Assembly: GCA_020725885.1 (NCBI GenBank)
Contig: DYEA01000016.1
Span: forward strand, 1-64,000
Direction: 5' to 3'
Length of the DNA: 64,000 bases
Source: Slackia sp.
GTDB taxonomy: Bacteria; Actinomycetota; Coriobacteriia; Anaerosomatales; Anaerosomataceae
Every line of letters begins with the position of its first letter. The first letter of the stretch is position 1. Below the pieces are notes generated by a model. It was not told the DNA's origin, made no database searches, and saw nothing but the letters and a program-made list of their open reading frames with translations. Position numbers and translations under genes: made by a program. Shown piece by piece: positions 19,673 through 30,051 of this stretch.

Positions 19673-20071
19673 ATGGCTGAGAGCAAGGCAGTCTACTGGG
19701 GCACCGGCCGCCGCAAGACGTCGGTCGCCCGTGTCCGGCTGATGCCCGGTACCGGCCGGATCATCGTGAACGGCAAGGAGTTCGACGACTACTTCGGCCG
19801 CAAGACCCTCAAGACCTTCGTCTTGCAGCCGTTCAAGGTCACTGAGACGCTTGGCCGGTTCGACGTCGTGGCGAACATCCAGGGCGGCGGCGTGAGCGGC
19901 CAGGTCGGCGCGTTGCGCCACGGCATCGCACGTGCGCTGCTCGAGGCGGGCGAGACCTACCGCGCCGAGCTCAAGCGGGCCGGCCTGCTGCGCCGGGACC
20001 CGCGCATGGTGGAACGCAAGAAGTACGGCCTGAAGAAGGCGCGCAAGCGCCCGCAGTTCTCCAAGCGCTAG
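19673..20071 (+). CDS. rpsI: 30S ribosomal protein S9
   Basis: A 132-residue S9 with [21 protein letters not shown], the central [19 protein letters not shown] and the C-terminal [12 protein letters not shown] tail that reaches the P-site tRNA. The ATG lies three bases after the rplM stop. A 9-bp GC hairpin (20099-20121) follows and probably ends the transcript. Confidence 0.97.
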   Translation: MAESKAVYWGTGRRKTSVARVRLMPGTGRIIVNGKEFDDYFGRKTLKTFVLQPFKVTETLGRFDVVANIQGGGVSGQVGALRHGIARALLEAGETYRAELKRAGLLRRDPRMVERKKYGLKKARKRPQFSKR

Positions 20072-20098
20072 GGCTGCGAGGCAGGATGCGCGAACGCC

Positions 20099-20121
20099 AG
20101 GCCCGCCCTCGCGGCGGGCCT
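20099..20121 (+). terminator. Hairpin terminator after rpsI
   Basis: AGGCCCGCC (20099-20107) and GGCGGGCCT (20113-20121) form a perfect 9-bp stem around a five-base loop, 28 bases past the rpsI stop. The following TGTTCG is a poor U-tract, so termination may be partial. glmM begins 28 bases later. Confidence 0.6.
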
Positions 20122-20149
20122 GTTCGCGTCAGGCGTTCGAGGAGCGGAC

Positions 20150-21487
20150 ATGGGCAGACTGTTCGGGACCGACGGCGTCAGAGGCATCGCGAATGCAGAC
20201 CTCACGCCTGAGCTGGCATTCCGTATCGGCGAGGCGGCGAGCCGGTTCCTCGCCAAGAAGGGGGCCGGCACCATCGTGGTCGGCATGGACACCCGGCGCA
20301 GCGCTGACATGCTCGAAGCGGCCGTCGTGGCAGGCATCTGCGCGGGCGGCGCGGACGCGCTCAGGCTCGGGATCGTGCCCACGCCGGCGGTCGCGTTCCT
20401 GGCTCGAAGCATGGGAGCGGACGGCGGCGTCGTCATCTCGGCGTCGCACAACCCGGCGGAGTACAACGGCATCAAGCTGTTCGACCGGGACGGCTTCAAG
20501 CTGCCCGACGAGATCGAAGACGAGATCGAAGAGTACCTGATCGAGGCGCCAGCCGGCGCGGACCGCCCCGTCGGCGCGCGCGTCGGCCGGGCGTACGTCG
20601 TGCCCGACGCGGCGGACAGGTACGTCTCTCACGCGATCGACACCATCGAGGGCGACCTCGTCGGCCTGACCATCGCTGTGGACTGCGGCCACGGAGCGTC
20701 TTCGTACACGACCGTGAAAGCGCTGCGGGACCTGGGCGCGACCGTGCACGCCATCAACTGCGACTCGAACGGGCTCGACATCAACGACGGGTGCGGTTCC
20801 ACGCACCTCAAAGTCATCAGCGAGCTCGTGCGAGCCCACGAGGTGGACTTCGGAATCGCCCACGACGGTGACGCAGACCGGGTGCTGGCCGTGGACGAGA
20901 GCGGCGCAGTGGTGGACGGCGACCAGATCATGGCGATCGCGGCCGTCCACATGAAGCAGCGCGGACGGCTCGCCGGCGACATGATCGTGGCGACGGTGAT
21001 GAGCAACCTCGGGCTGGACGTCGCCATGCGCGAGCACGGCATCACGGTGTTGAAGACCAAGGTCGGCGACCGCTACGTCCTGGACCAGATGCGTGCGAGC
21101 GGAGCGGTCCTCGGAGGCGAGCAGTCGGGGCACATCATCTTCATGGAGCACACGACGACGGGCGACGGCCTCGTCACCGCGCTGCAGCTGGCGTCGATCG
21201 TCCGAAGCGCCGACGCGCCCCTGTCCGAGCTTCGGTCGGTGATGCGCCGGTACCCCCAGGTGCTGCTGAACGTGCCGGTCTCCGACAAGGCGTTGCTCGC
21301 GAGCAGCACGGCGGTGCACGACGCCATCGCCGAGGCCGAGCGGCAGCTGGGCGACCACGGCAGAGTGCTCGTGCGCCCCTCGGGAACCGAGCCGTTGGTG
21401 AGGGTCATGGTCGAGGCCGCCGAAGAGGCCGTGGCGAGCGAAGTGGCGTCGCAGATCGCGGCGGTCGTCCGCGCCGAGCTCGGCTAA
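20150..21487 (+). CDS. glmM: Phosphoglucosamine mutase
   Basis: Converts glucosamine-6-phosphate to glucosamine-1-phosphate on the route to UDP-N-acetylglucosamine for peptidoglycan. At 445 residues it is of normal length. It starts GRLFGTDGVRGIAN, with the phosphoserine in ISASHNP (S99), the magnesium loop HDGDADRVLAVD and the C-terminal phosphate-binding RPSGTEPLVRVM. The ATG follows GAGGAGCGGAC. It is followed by glmS, the preceding enzyme in the pathway. Confidence 0.97.
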   Translation: MGRLFGTDGVRGIANADLTPELAFRIGEAASRFLAKKGAGTIVVGMDTRRSADMLEAAVVAGICAGGADALRLGIVPTPAVAFLARSMGADGGVVISASHNPAEYNGIKLFDRDGFKLPDEIEDEIEEYLIEAPAGADRPVGARVGRAYVVPDAADRYVSHAIDTIEGDLVGLTIAVDCGHGASSYTTVKALRDLGATVHAINCDSNGLDINDGCGSTHLKVISELVRAHEVDFGIAHDGDADRVLAVDESGAVVDGDQIMAIAAVHMKQRGRLAGDMIVATVMSNLGLDVAMREHGITVLKTKVGDRYVLDQMRASGAVLGGEQSGHIIFMEHTTTGDGLVTALQLASIVRSADAPLSELRSVMRRYPQVLLNVPVSDKALLASSTAVHDAIAEAERQLGDHGRVLVRPSGTEPLVRVMVEAAEEAVASEVASQIAAVVRAELG

Positions 21488-21526
21488 GCGGTCGCCAAGC
21501 CGTCAACCGGCCGGCCGCGCCCCCGT

Positions 21527-21535
21527 TGGTATAAT
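21527..21535 (+). promoter_or_regulatory. Extended -10 promoter element before glmS
   Basis: TGGTATAAT combines a perfect TATAAT (21530-21535) with the upstream TG of an extended -10. No good -35 is visible at the usual distance. The implied start near 21542 would leave a leader of about 65 bases before glmS. Confidence 0.6.
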
Positions 21536-21608
21536 CCTCGCGTGCTTCTGATCGGTCAGTCCTCGACCGGCGTCTTTCGTCTGGCGTCGTATCACGGAAG
21601 GGCTTCGT

Positions 21609-23435
<1,827 letters not shown>

Positions 23436-23437
23436 GC

Positions 23438-23932
23438 ATGCCTGAGGAAGCTCCCTGCATCAGCGGTCTCGGGGTCGACATCGTCGAGATCGACCGCATG
23501 CGCCGAGCTCTCGAGCGTCATCCGCGGATGCGGGAGCGTCTGTTCTCCGAGGAAGAGCGGGCCTACTGCGACTCGCGCAGCCGGCCGGAGATCCACTACG
23601 CGATGCGCTTCGCTGCCAAAGAGGCGGTCCTCAAGGCGCTCGGCATGGGCTTCTCCAACGGGATCCGGTTCACCGACGTGGAGGTCCTCCGGGACGAGCG
23701 CGGGAGGCCAGCCCCGAGGCTCAGAGGCCGTGCTGCCGAGATCGCCGCTGCGGCGGGCGTGGTCGAGATGCACCTCTCGCTGAGCTTCACGCACTTGACC
23801 GCCGTGGCTTCCGCCGTCGCGGTCACCGAGCGGATGCGGCCGCAGCCAGAGCCGCGGCCGCTGCGAAGCGCCGAGCGTCTCGAGGACGCGTTCAAGGAAG
23901 CACGCGGGCTGCTTGACGGCCTGGCGGAGTGA
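23438..23932 (+). CDS. acpS: Holo-[acyl-carrier-protein] synthase
   Basis: Transfers 4'-phosphopantetheine from CoA to acyl carrier protein. The 164-residue chain has GLGVDIVEIDR near the N-terminus with the metal-binding Asp, and RFAAKEAVLKALG with the catalytic Glu. The C-terminal ~40 residues after VAVTERM extend beyond the usual ~125-residue enzyme and are of unknown role. The ATG lies two bases after glmS, suggesting cotranscription. It precedes the NAD(P)HX repair gene, a common neighbour. Confidence 0.92.
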   Translation: MPEEAPCISGLGVDIVEIDRMRRALERHPRMRERLFSEEERAYCDSRSRPEIHYAMRFAAKEAVLKALGMGFSNGIRFTDVEVLRDERGRPAPRLRGRAAEIAAAAGVVEMHLSLSFTHLTAVASAVAVTERMRPQPEPRPLRSAERLEDAFKEARGLLDGLAE

Positions 23933-23976
23933 CCAGCAGGATGGTCGTGCCGTCGGCCGCGTGAAAGGGGGAGCCC

Positions 23977-25527
23977 GTGCGCCCGGTGCTGTTCTCTGAC
24001 GAGATCCGATCGCTCGAGGCCGAGGCCGTCTCGGCCGGCGCGGCGACGATGGCGGAGCTGATGCGTCGTGCCGGCGAAGCGGTCGCGCGCGCCGTCTCGG
24101 AGATGGCGCCGTCTGGCCGCGTGCTCCTGGTCTGCGGGGGCGGCAACAACGGCGGCGACGGCTGGGTGGCTGCTCGTGCGCTTCTCGAAAGGGGCCGCGA
24201 GGTTCTCGTGCTGTCGGTGACCGACCCGGACCGCCTGCCCGAGCCGGCACGGACCGCGTGCTCGGACGCGTCGGCGGCAGGAGTTCCGTGGCGCAGGATC
24301 GGCTCTGCGCGGGAGCTCCGGGACCTCGCTCACGGCGCCGCGCTCGTGGTCGACGCGGTGCTCGGGATCGGGCTTGTGGGCCCCGTGCGCGACGACACGG
24401 CCTCGGTCCTTGTGGCCCTCGCCGAGGTCGAACCTCCCGTGCTGGCCGTCGACGTCCCGTCGGGCGTGGACGCCGACACGGGGGCGCTCCTCGGTCCCGT
24501 CGCGCGCGCGGACAAGACCGTGACCTTCACCTGCCTCAAGCCAGGACTGCTGTTGTATCCCGCCGCTACGTATGCGGGAGAGGTGGAGGTGGCCGACGTC
24601 GGGCTCGCTGTTCCGGCGCGCCGCGCCCACCGGGTCGAGGTGTGGGACGACGCCGACTACGCAACGGCCCTGCCGATCCCGGCGCCAGATGCGCACAAAG
24701 GGGACCGGGGTAGCGTGCTCGTCGTCGCCGGGTCGCGCTTGTACGCTGGGGCTGCCGTGCTGGCAGCGGCCGGCGCGATGCGGATGGGGGCGGGCTACGT
24801 GTTCGCTGCCGTGCCGTCCTCTATAGTCCCCGTCCTCCAATCCGCGTTGCCGCACGTCATCGCAGCCGGTCTGAGCGAGACTCCGGAAGGCGCGCTCTCC
24901 GAAGAGGCCGCAGAGCACGTGGCGCGTCTCGCGCGCGACGTCGACGCCGTCGTCCTGGGTCCCGGTTTGACGACGCACGGGTCCGCGGTCTCGGCCGTCA
25001 GGCGCGTCCTGCCGCTGCTGCATGGGCCGCTGGTGTTGGACGCGGACGCCCTCAACGCCCTTGGAGCGGAGCACTTCGGGGCCCTGCGGACCCGTACGGC
25101 TCCGACGGTGCTCACGCCGCATCCGGGAGAGATTGCCCGCTTGATCGGGTGCACTGCCGCCGAGGTGCAGCGCGACCGGATCAGCGCCGCACGCGCGGCG
25201 GCCGGCGAACGGTGCGCGTGCGTCCTCAAGGGCGCACGGACGGTCGTCTCGTGCGGAGAACGGACGGTCATCACGCTGGCCGGGAATCCGGGCATGGCCA
25301 CTGCCGGCATGGGCGACGTCCTGGCCGGCATGGCCGGCACGCTGCTGGCGCAAGGGCTCGAGCCGCTCGACGCGGCGGTGCTCGCAGCGCATCTGCACGC
25401 CAGAGCGGGCGACCTCGCGGCCGAGGAGCTCACGTTCGTGTGCCTGACGTCGAAAGACCTGCCCTCGTACCTGCCGGCAGCGGTCCGCGAGCTGCTCGCC
25501 GAGCGCGGCGTCCGCGCGCTCGGGTAG
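23977..25527 (+). CDS. nnr: Bifunctional NAD(P)HX epimerase / ADP-dependent dehydratase
   Basis: Repairs hydrated NADH and NADPH. The 516 residues comprise an N-terminal YjeF-type epimerase domain (~1-210, with VCGGGNNGGDGWVAAR and DAVLGIGL) and a C-terminal ribokinase-like dehydratase (~225-510, with GDRGSVLVVAGS, GPGLTTHG, LTPHPGEIARL and GNPGMATAGMGDVLAGMAG). The start is GTG, behind AAAGGGGGA. The acpS-nnr-alr neighbourhood is widespread in bacteria. Confidence 0.95.
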   Translation: MRPVLFSDEIRSLEAEAVSAGAATMAELMRRAGEAVARAVSEMAPSGRVLLVCGGGNNGGDGWVAARALLERGREVLVLSVTDPDRLPEPARTACSDASAAGVPWRRIGSARELRDLAHGAALVVDAVLGIGLVGPVRDDTASVLVALAEVEPPVLAVDVPSGVDADTGALLGPVARADKTVTFTCLKPGLLLYPAATYAGEVEVADVGLAVPARRAHRVEVWDDADYATALPIPAPDAHKGDRGSVLVVAGSRLYAGAAVLAAAGAMRMGAGYVFAAVPSSIVPVLQSALPHVIAAGLSETPEGALSEEAAEHVARLARDVDAVVLGPGLTTHGSAVSAVRRVLPLLHGPLVLDADALNALGAEHFGALRTRTAPTVLTPHPGEIARLIGCTAAEVQRDRISAARAAAGERCACVLKGARTVVSCGERTVITLAGNPGMATAGMGDVLAGMAGTLLAQGLEPLDAAVLAAHLHARAGDLAAEELTFVCLTSKDLPSYLPAAVRELLAERGVRALG

Positions 25528-25569
25528 AATCTCTGCAGCACCGGCCAGCGCAAGCGAGCGGAGGCGACG

Positions 25570-26028
25570 ATGGCACTCACTGCGCGAGACATCATGACGC
25601 CAGACCCCGTGACCGTTGACGAGGACCTGCCCGTCAAGGATGCCGCGAAGCTCATGGCCGAGCGCGGCATCGGCGCGCTCCCCGTGCTGCGAGACGGGCG
25701 GCTCGTCGGCATCGTCACCGAGGGCGACCTGATCATGCAGGACGTCAAGGTGCAGTTCCCCACGTACATCCACCTGCTCGACGGATTCATCATGTATCCG
25801 CCTGCAGCCGCTCGCTTCGAGACCGAGCTCAAGAAGGCGGTCGGCGCGACCGTGGGCGACGTGATGACGCGCAAAGTGGTCACCGTCGCCCCTGACGCCT
25901 CCGTCGAGGACGTCGCCACGCTGATGGTCGATCGCGACGTGAGCCGCGTCCCGGTCGTGGACGGCGATGCGGTCGTGGGCATCGTCAGCAAGTCCGACAT
26001 CGTGCGCTCGCTCGCGGCGGAGGAGTAG
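25570..26028 (+). CDS. Two-CBS-domain protein
   Basis: A 152-residue protein consisting only of two CBS repeats. The first is in residues ~5-60 (ARDIMTPDPVTV, GIGALPVLRDGRLVGIVTEGDLI) and the second in ~98-150 (VGDVMTRKVVTVAPDA, VSRVPVVDGDAVVGIVSKSDIV). A ~40-residue insert lies between them (YIHLLDGFIMYPPAAARFE). Such Bateman modules bind adenine nucleotides and sense energy state; the partner of this one is unknown. The ATG follows GCGGAGGCGACG. It lies three bases before alr and 42 after nnr, probably in one transcript. Confidence 0.85.
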   Translation: MALTARDIMTPDPVTVDEDLPVKDAAKLMAERGIGALPVLRDGRLVGIVTEGDLIMQDVKVQFPTYIHLLDGFIMYPPAAARFETELKKAVGATVGDVMTRKVVTVAPDASVEDVATLMVDRDVSRVPVVDGDAVVGIVSKSDIVRSLAAEE

Positions 26029-26031
26029 GCG

Positions 26032-27156
26032 ATGCCGGACCGCCGGTGGGCCTGGGTCGAGGTCGACCTGCGCGCCGTCGAGCACAACGTCGCCGTCTTG
26101 CGGGAGCAGGCCGGTCGTTCGACGCGCTTCATGGCCGTGGTGAAGGCCGACGGGTACGGCCACGGCGCGGTAGAGGTGGCTCGAGCGGCGTTGGCCGCCG
26201 GCGCTGAGCGCCTGGGAGTGGCGACCGTGGACGAAGCGGTGCGGCTTCGCGACGCCGGCATCGACGCCCCGCTGCACCTGTTGAGCGAGGCGCCGCCCGA
26301 CGCAGCTCGCGATGTCGTCGAGGCGGGCATCATCCCGACGGTGTGCACGAAGGAGTTCGCCCTCGCGCTCAGCAAGGCCGCGGGTTCGGTCGGCGTCACC
26401 GCCCCGTTCCACCTCAAGATCGACACCGGCATGAACCGGATCGGCGTGCGGGCGGAGGACGCGGCTGACTTCGCGCTGTGGCTCAAAGCGTTGCCCGGCA
26501 TCGAGATGGAAGGCGCGTTCACGCACTTCGCCACCGCCGACGTCCTCGGGGACTGGGAGTACGAACGCCAGGTCGAGCGCCTGAGCAGGGCCATCGGCCG
26601 CTTGCGGACCGAGGGCCTCCGGCCCCCGCTCGTCCACGCGGCGAACAGCGCCGCGACCGTGCTGCGGCCCGAGGCGCGGCTCGACATGGTGCGATGCGGT
26701 ATCGCGATCTACGGGCTGCACCCCGCGCCGTCGACCTACGGGCGCGTCGAGCTTCGCCCGGCCATGCGCGTGGTCGCCCGCGTGTCATTCGTGAAGCGCA
26801 TCGGGCTCGGCGAGGGCGTGTCGTACGGATTCACCTACCACGCGAGCGGCCCGACCACCATCGCGACGCTCCCGCTGGGGTACGCCGACGGGGTGCCGCG
26901 TCTTGCGTCGAACAAGATGGACGTGCTGATCGGCGGCAGGCGCTGCCGTCAAGTCGGCCGTGTGTGCATGGACCAGTTGATGGTGGAGGTCCCGGAAGGT
27001 CTCGCGGTCTCCATGGGCGACGAGGCCGTCATCGTCGGAGCGCAAGGCGGCGAGCGGATCGTCATGGACGAACTGGCCGACCACGCCTCGACCATCAACT
27101 ACGAAGTCGCGTGCGGTTTCGGGCGCCGTCTTGAGCGCCGGTACGTCCGCTCGTGA
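26032..27156 (+). CDS. alr: Alanine racemase
   Basis: A PLP-dependent enzyme interconverting L- and D-alanine for peptidoglycan. The 374-residue chain has the PLP lysine in MAVVKADGYGHGA (residues ~34-46), the substrate-binding KIDTGMNRIGV, LPLGYADGVPR and the second catalytic Tyr region RRCRQVGRVCMDQLMV. The ATG is three bases after the CBS gene. The terminus runs into the leader of the V-type ATPase operon with no terminator between. Confidence 0.96.
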   Translation: MPDRRWAWVEVDLRAVEHNVAVLREQAGRSTRFMAVVKADGYGHGAVEVARAALAAGAERLGVATVDEAVRLRDAGIDAPLHLLSEAPPDAARDVVEAGIIPTVCTKEFALALSKAAGSVGVTAPFHLKIDTGMNRIGVRAEDAADFALWLKALPGIEMEGAFTHFATADVLGDWEYERQVERLSRAIGRLRTEGLRPPLVHAANSAATVLRPEARLDMVRCGIAIYGLHPAPSTYGRVELRPAMRVVARVSFVKRIGLGEGVSYGFTYHASGPTTIATLPLGYADGVPRLASNKMDVLIGGRRCRQVGRVCMDQLMVEVPEGLAVSMGDEAVIVGAQGGERIVMDELADHASTINYEVACGFGRRLERRYVRS

Positions 27157-27166
27157 AAGCCGTCGC

Positions 27167-27298
27167 ATCCTTGCAGGAAACTCCCTGCTGCGTGCCGAAC
27201 ACGACAGCAGCGGCGTGTGAAGGCGCCGCGATCGTGCGCAGTGCCGACCCAAGGATCTGAGGGTCGCGAAGCCACAGCAGGGAGGAGCGGATCCTTGG
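27167..27298 (+). promoter_or_regulatory. Structured leader of the V/A-ATPase operon, candidate switch
   Basis: The 138-base gap before the first ATPase gene holds overlapping perfect complements. ATCCTTG occurs at 27167-27173 and again at 27291-27297, where it covers the TTG start; CAAGGAT (27250-27256) can pair with either copy. CTCCCTGCTG (27181-27190) complements CAGCAGGGAG (27275-27284), which runs into the GGAGGAG ribosome site (27281-27287). GACCC/GGGTC (27246-27250/27261-27265) competes with both. These alternatives are exclusive, as in translational riboswitches. Ligand and family are unknown. Confidence 0.5.
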
Positions 27299-27663
27299 AC
27301 GAGAAGGTTCTCGAAGAGATTCGGTTCCAGCAAGAGGTCGCCGACAAGGACACCGAGTCGCCTCTGTACCTCATCCGCCAGAAGGAGCTCGAGATCTCGG
27401 GCCGCGTGCTCGCTGCGCGCAGCCAAGCGGAGAAGATCGTCGCTGATGCCCGCAAGAAGGCGCAGGCGATCCTTCGCGACGCCGAGGCAGAGGCTGAACG
27501 CAAGGTCAGGGAGCACACAGAGAAAGTCCTCGCCGCGGCCGAGAAGGAAGCGGCCGCGATCCGGGCGAGCATCCCGGAGCAGGCCGCAAGCCTGCGCGCC
27601 CAGCTGGAGCCCAAGCTGGAAGAAGCGGTGGAATTCGTCGTCAAGGCGGTCACGACCGCCTGA
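27295..27663 (+). CDS. atpH: V/A-type ATP synthase subunit H (peripheral stalk)
   Basis: A 122-residue, almost wholly alpha-helical protein rich in Ala, Glu, Lys and Arg, with a coiled-coil pattern over residues ~30-105 (ARSQAEKIVADARKKAQAIL). This fits the stalk subunit H/G that pairs with subunit E. The TTG at 27295 is chosen because GGAGGAG stands seven bases before it; it is sequestered in a possible leader hairpin. Sequence similarity of such coiled coils is weak, so the call rests largely on position at the head of the operon. Confidence 0.8.
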   Translation: MDEKVLEEIRFQQEVADKDTESPLYLIRQKELEISGRVLAARSQAEKIVADARKKAQAILRDAEAEAERKVREHTEKVLAAAEKEAAAIRASIPEQAASLRAQLEPKLEEAVEFVVKAVTTA

Positions 27664-27709
27664 CGTCGGATAGGACGGCCACACCCGATCGTCGGGGGAG
27701 GGTTCGAGC

Positions 27710-29677
27710 ATGCTGGTCCCAATGGCAAAAGTCGAAGTGATAGGCCCGAAGAACCTGTTCTTCGACGTCCTCAGCTTGCTCCACGAAGAAGGAACCCTGC
27801 ACATCGAGGACCTCTCGAAGAAGATCCAGTCGGGCGAAGTGCCGCTGCGGCCTATGGAGGTCGTGGCCGAGCAGGAGTGCGAGAAGCAGCGCATGGAAGA
27901 CCTGCTGCTCCGTCTTCGCTCGATCCTCAAGGCGCTGCACCTGCCGGACGAGGAGGTCGACCCCGCCGAGCGCGACAAGATGTACGTCGAGCTCTGGAAC
28001 AAGGACAGCAAGGACCTCTCGCGCGAAGTCGCCGACGTGATCGAGCAGGTCGAGGAACGTACGGCGAACCTGGCTCAGACGCAAGCGTCGATGGAGGCCG
28101 AGCTCGCGCTGCTCTCCCGCTACGAGCCGATCCTCCAGAAGATCCAGCCGCTGGCCAAACAGATCGTCACGACGGGGACCTACGACTCCGTCGCTCTGCT
28201 CGTCGAGCGGCGGTACAAGGCTGCTCTGGAGGACCTCAAGCGCGAGCTCGACAAGATCACGGACTCGCAGTGCGAGATCGTCTCGACCGACGTGGACGAG
28301 GAGACCACGGCGGTCATCGTCGTGTTCCCGAAGCGGGCATCCGAGGCGGTCCACAAGTTCCTGGCCATGGAGAACGTCAACCAGGTCAGGCTGCCCTCTG
28401 AGTTCCAGGACATGCCCTTCGACGTGGCGTACGACCGGCTGCGCGAGCGCCGCGCGCTGCTCCCGAAGCAGCTCGAAGAGGTGCGCGACGGCCTGCACGA
28501 GATGTCCCGGAAGTGGTACACGCGGCTCATCACGATCCGGGATGTCCTGACGGACAAGATCGAGGAGCTCGAGGCGATCCCGAAGTTCGGCCAGACCGAG
28601 TTCGCGTTCGTCATCACGGGCTGGATCCCGGTGGACCAGCTCAAGGGCCTCGAGCGGTCCATCATGGAGCACTTCGGTCCTGACGTGATCGTCGAGCAAT
28701 TGGAGATCGACGAGCACGAGTACGAGGAGACGCCTGTCGCGCAGCGCAACCCCAAGTGGGCGGCGCCGTTCGAGCCGCTGATGGGCTACCTGATGGGCGG
28801 CAAGCCGGCGTACGGCACGGTCGACCCGACGATCGTGTTCGCCATCAGCTACCCGCTCATCTTCGGCATGATCGTCGGCGACATCGGCTACGGCGCGATC
28901 ATGCTGGCGATCATCCTGTGGATGCGCTTCAAGTTCAAGGAGAACGCCGGCGTCCAGCTTGCGACGAGCATCCTGGGCCCCGCAGCGACGAGCGCGATGC
29001 TTTTCGGCTTCTTCTACGGCGAGTTCTTCGGCGGCGTGCTGTGGGAGGCCGGCTGGATCAAGACCATCAACGTCCTCGGCTTCACGCTCCCATATAACCG
29101 TGAGCACGAAGTGGGGCCGCTGATCGCGATGGCCATCGGGCTCGGCGCGCTGCAGATCATGTTCGGCCTGATCCTCGGCGTGGTTAACGCCGTCCGGACC
29201 AAGCACATGAAGCACGCCTACGTGAAAGGCGGCCTTGCGGGGTTCATCGTCGGCGCCATCGTGCTGCTCGCCGCCGGCAAGCTGCTGTCGCCCGGCATGC
29301 AGCCTGTGGGGCAGATGATCGGCGCGCTCATCATGCTCGCGGGCGTGTTCGCAGCGATCGCGTTCGGCAGCATCATGGGCTTCGTCGAGACGTTGGAGAC
29401 CGTGTCCAACATCGCGAGCTACATCCGTATCATGGCCGTCGGCCTCTCGGACGCGATCTTCTCGAGCGCCATCAACAAGCTCGGCGAGAGCATGCCGCTC
29501 CCTGTGACCATCGTCGTGCTCGTGCTCATGCACGGGCTGCACCTCATCCTGGCGGCGTTCACGCCGACCATCCATGCTCTGCGTCTCAACTTCCTCGAGT
29601 TCTTCGGGAAGTTCTACGAGGCGACCAAGAACGAGTATAAGCCGTTCCAGAAAACCGGAGGTGAAAAGAGCGCATGA
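27710..29677 (+). CDS. atpI: V/A-type ATP synthase subunit I (a subunit)
   Basis: A 655-residue stator membrane subunit. A cytoplasmic N-terminal half (~1-345) with coiled coil is followed by about seven to eight membrane spans (~365-640). TM residues SNIASYIRIMAVGLSDAIF contain the conserved arginine that works with the c-ring glutamate in ion transfer. The ATG at 27710 follows GGGGGAGGG by seven bases; a second ATG four codons on is possible. Its stop overlaps the atpK start (ATGA). Confidence 0.93.
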   Translation: MLVPMAKVEVIGPKNLFFDVLSLLHEEGTLHIEDLSKKIQSGEVPLRPMEVVAEQECEKQRMEDLLLRLRSILKALHLPDEEVDPAERDKMYVELWNKDSKDLSREVADVIEQVEERTANLAQTQASMEAELALLSRYEPILQKIQPLAKQIVTTGTYDSVALLVERRYKAALEDLKRELDKITDSQCEIVSTDVDEETTAVIVVFPKRASEAVHKFLAMENVNQVRLPSEFQDMPFDVAYDRLRERRALLPKQLEEVRDGLHEMSRKWYTRLITIRDVLTDKIEELEAIPKFGQTEFAFVITGWIPVDQLKGLERSIMEHFGPDVIVEQLEIDEHEYEETPVAQRNPKWAAPFEPLMGYLMGGKPAYGTVDPTIVFAISYPLIFGMIVGDIGYGAIMLAIILWMRFKFKENAGVQLATSILGPAATSAMLFGFFYGEFFGGVLWEAGWIKTINVLGFTLPYNREHEVGPLIAMAIGLGALQIMFGLILGVVNAVRTKHMKHAYVKGGLAGFIVGAIVLLAAGKLLSPGMQPVGQMIGALIMLAGVFAAIAFGSIMGFVETLETVSNIASYIRIMAVGLSDAIFSSAINKLGESMPLPVTIVVLVLMHGLHLILAAFTPTIHALRLNFLEFFGKFYEATKNEYKPFQKTGGEKSA

Positions 29678-30000
29678 TCAAGAACAGGCTCGCAAAGTGG
29701 GTGTTCGGCAGCACGTTCCTCACGGCACTGGCCATGAGCGCCGTCGCGTTCGCCGAGGAGGGTGCCGAGGCGGCTGCTCCCGAGGACCCGAAGGTCGGCA
29801 TCGCGAAGGCGGCGGCAGCTGCGGTCGCAATGAGCGTGTCCGCCTTCAGCGCGGCGTACGCGCAGGCACGGATCGGTTCCGCAGGCGCCGGCACGCTCGC
29901 CGAGCGTCCTGAGGTCGGCACCAACATCATCGTCCTGCAGGCTCTGCCGGAGATCATCGTCCTGCTCGGCTTCGTCATCGCGTTCATGGTGATGCAGTAA
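29674..30000 (+). CDS. atpK: V/A-type ATP synthase subunit K (proteolipid c)
   Basis: A 108-residue ring subunit. It begins with a hydrophobic, signal-like segment ending ~residue 27 (AVAFAEEG), followed by two membrane helices. The ion-binding glutamate is in LPEIIVLLGFVIAF. The layout and the AQARIGSAGAG loop resemble the Thermus proteolipid, a single-hairpin form rather than the doubled four-helix eukaryotic type. An Ile follows the Glu, where sodium-binding rings usually have a hydroxyl residue, so proton use is more likely. It overlaps atpI by four bases. Confidence 0.9.
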   Translation: MIKNRLAKWVFGSTFLTALAMSAVAFAEEGAEAAAPEDPKVGIAKAAAAAVAMSVSAFSAAYAQARIGSAGAGTLAERPEVGTNIIVLQALPEIIVLLGFVIAFMVMQ

Positions 30001-30051
30001 GCGCGAGGCTCAAGCGAAGGAGATATCCGGCACGCAGCGGAAGGAACCTGC

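Noticed and set aside
21488-21608. glmS ribozyme before glmS
   Set aside because: The leader after the predicted start is only about 65 bases and lacks the conserved core; the ribozyme needs roughly 150 bases and is mainly found in Bacillota.
23596-26721. A 1041-codon open frame on the minus strand opposite acpS, nnr, the CBS gene and alr
   Set aside because: It is a GC-driven shadow: the plus-strand genes have clear families and motifs, while this frame is rich in His, Arg and Asp with no domain pattern. Many similar antisense frames exist, for example 9342-11051 opposite secY.
27157-27294. c-di-GMP-I riboswitch suggested by GGGTCGCGAAGCC
   Set aside because: The stretch only loosely resembles the GGGACGCAAAGCC part of that class, and the matching GNRA receptor and second half are not visible. 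It is kept as an unclassified structured leader.
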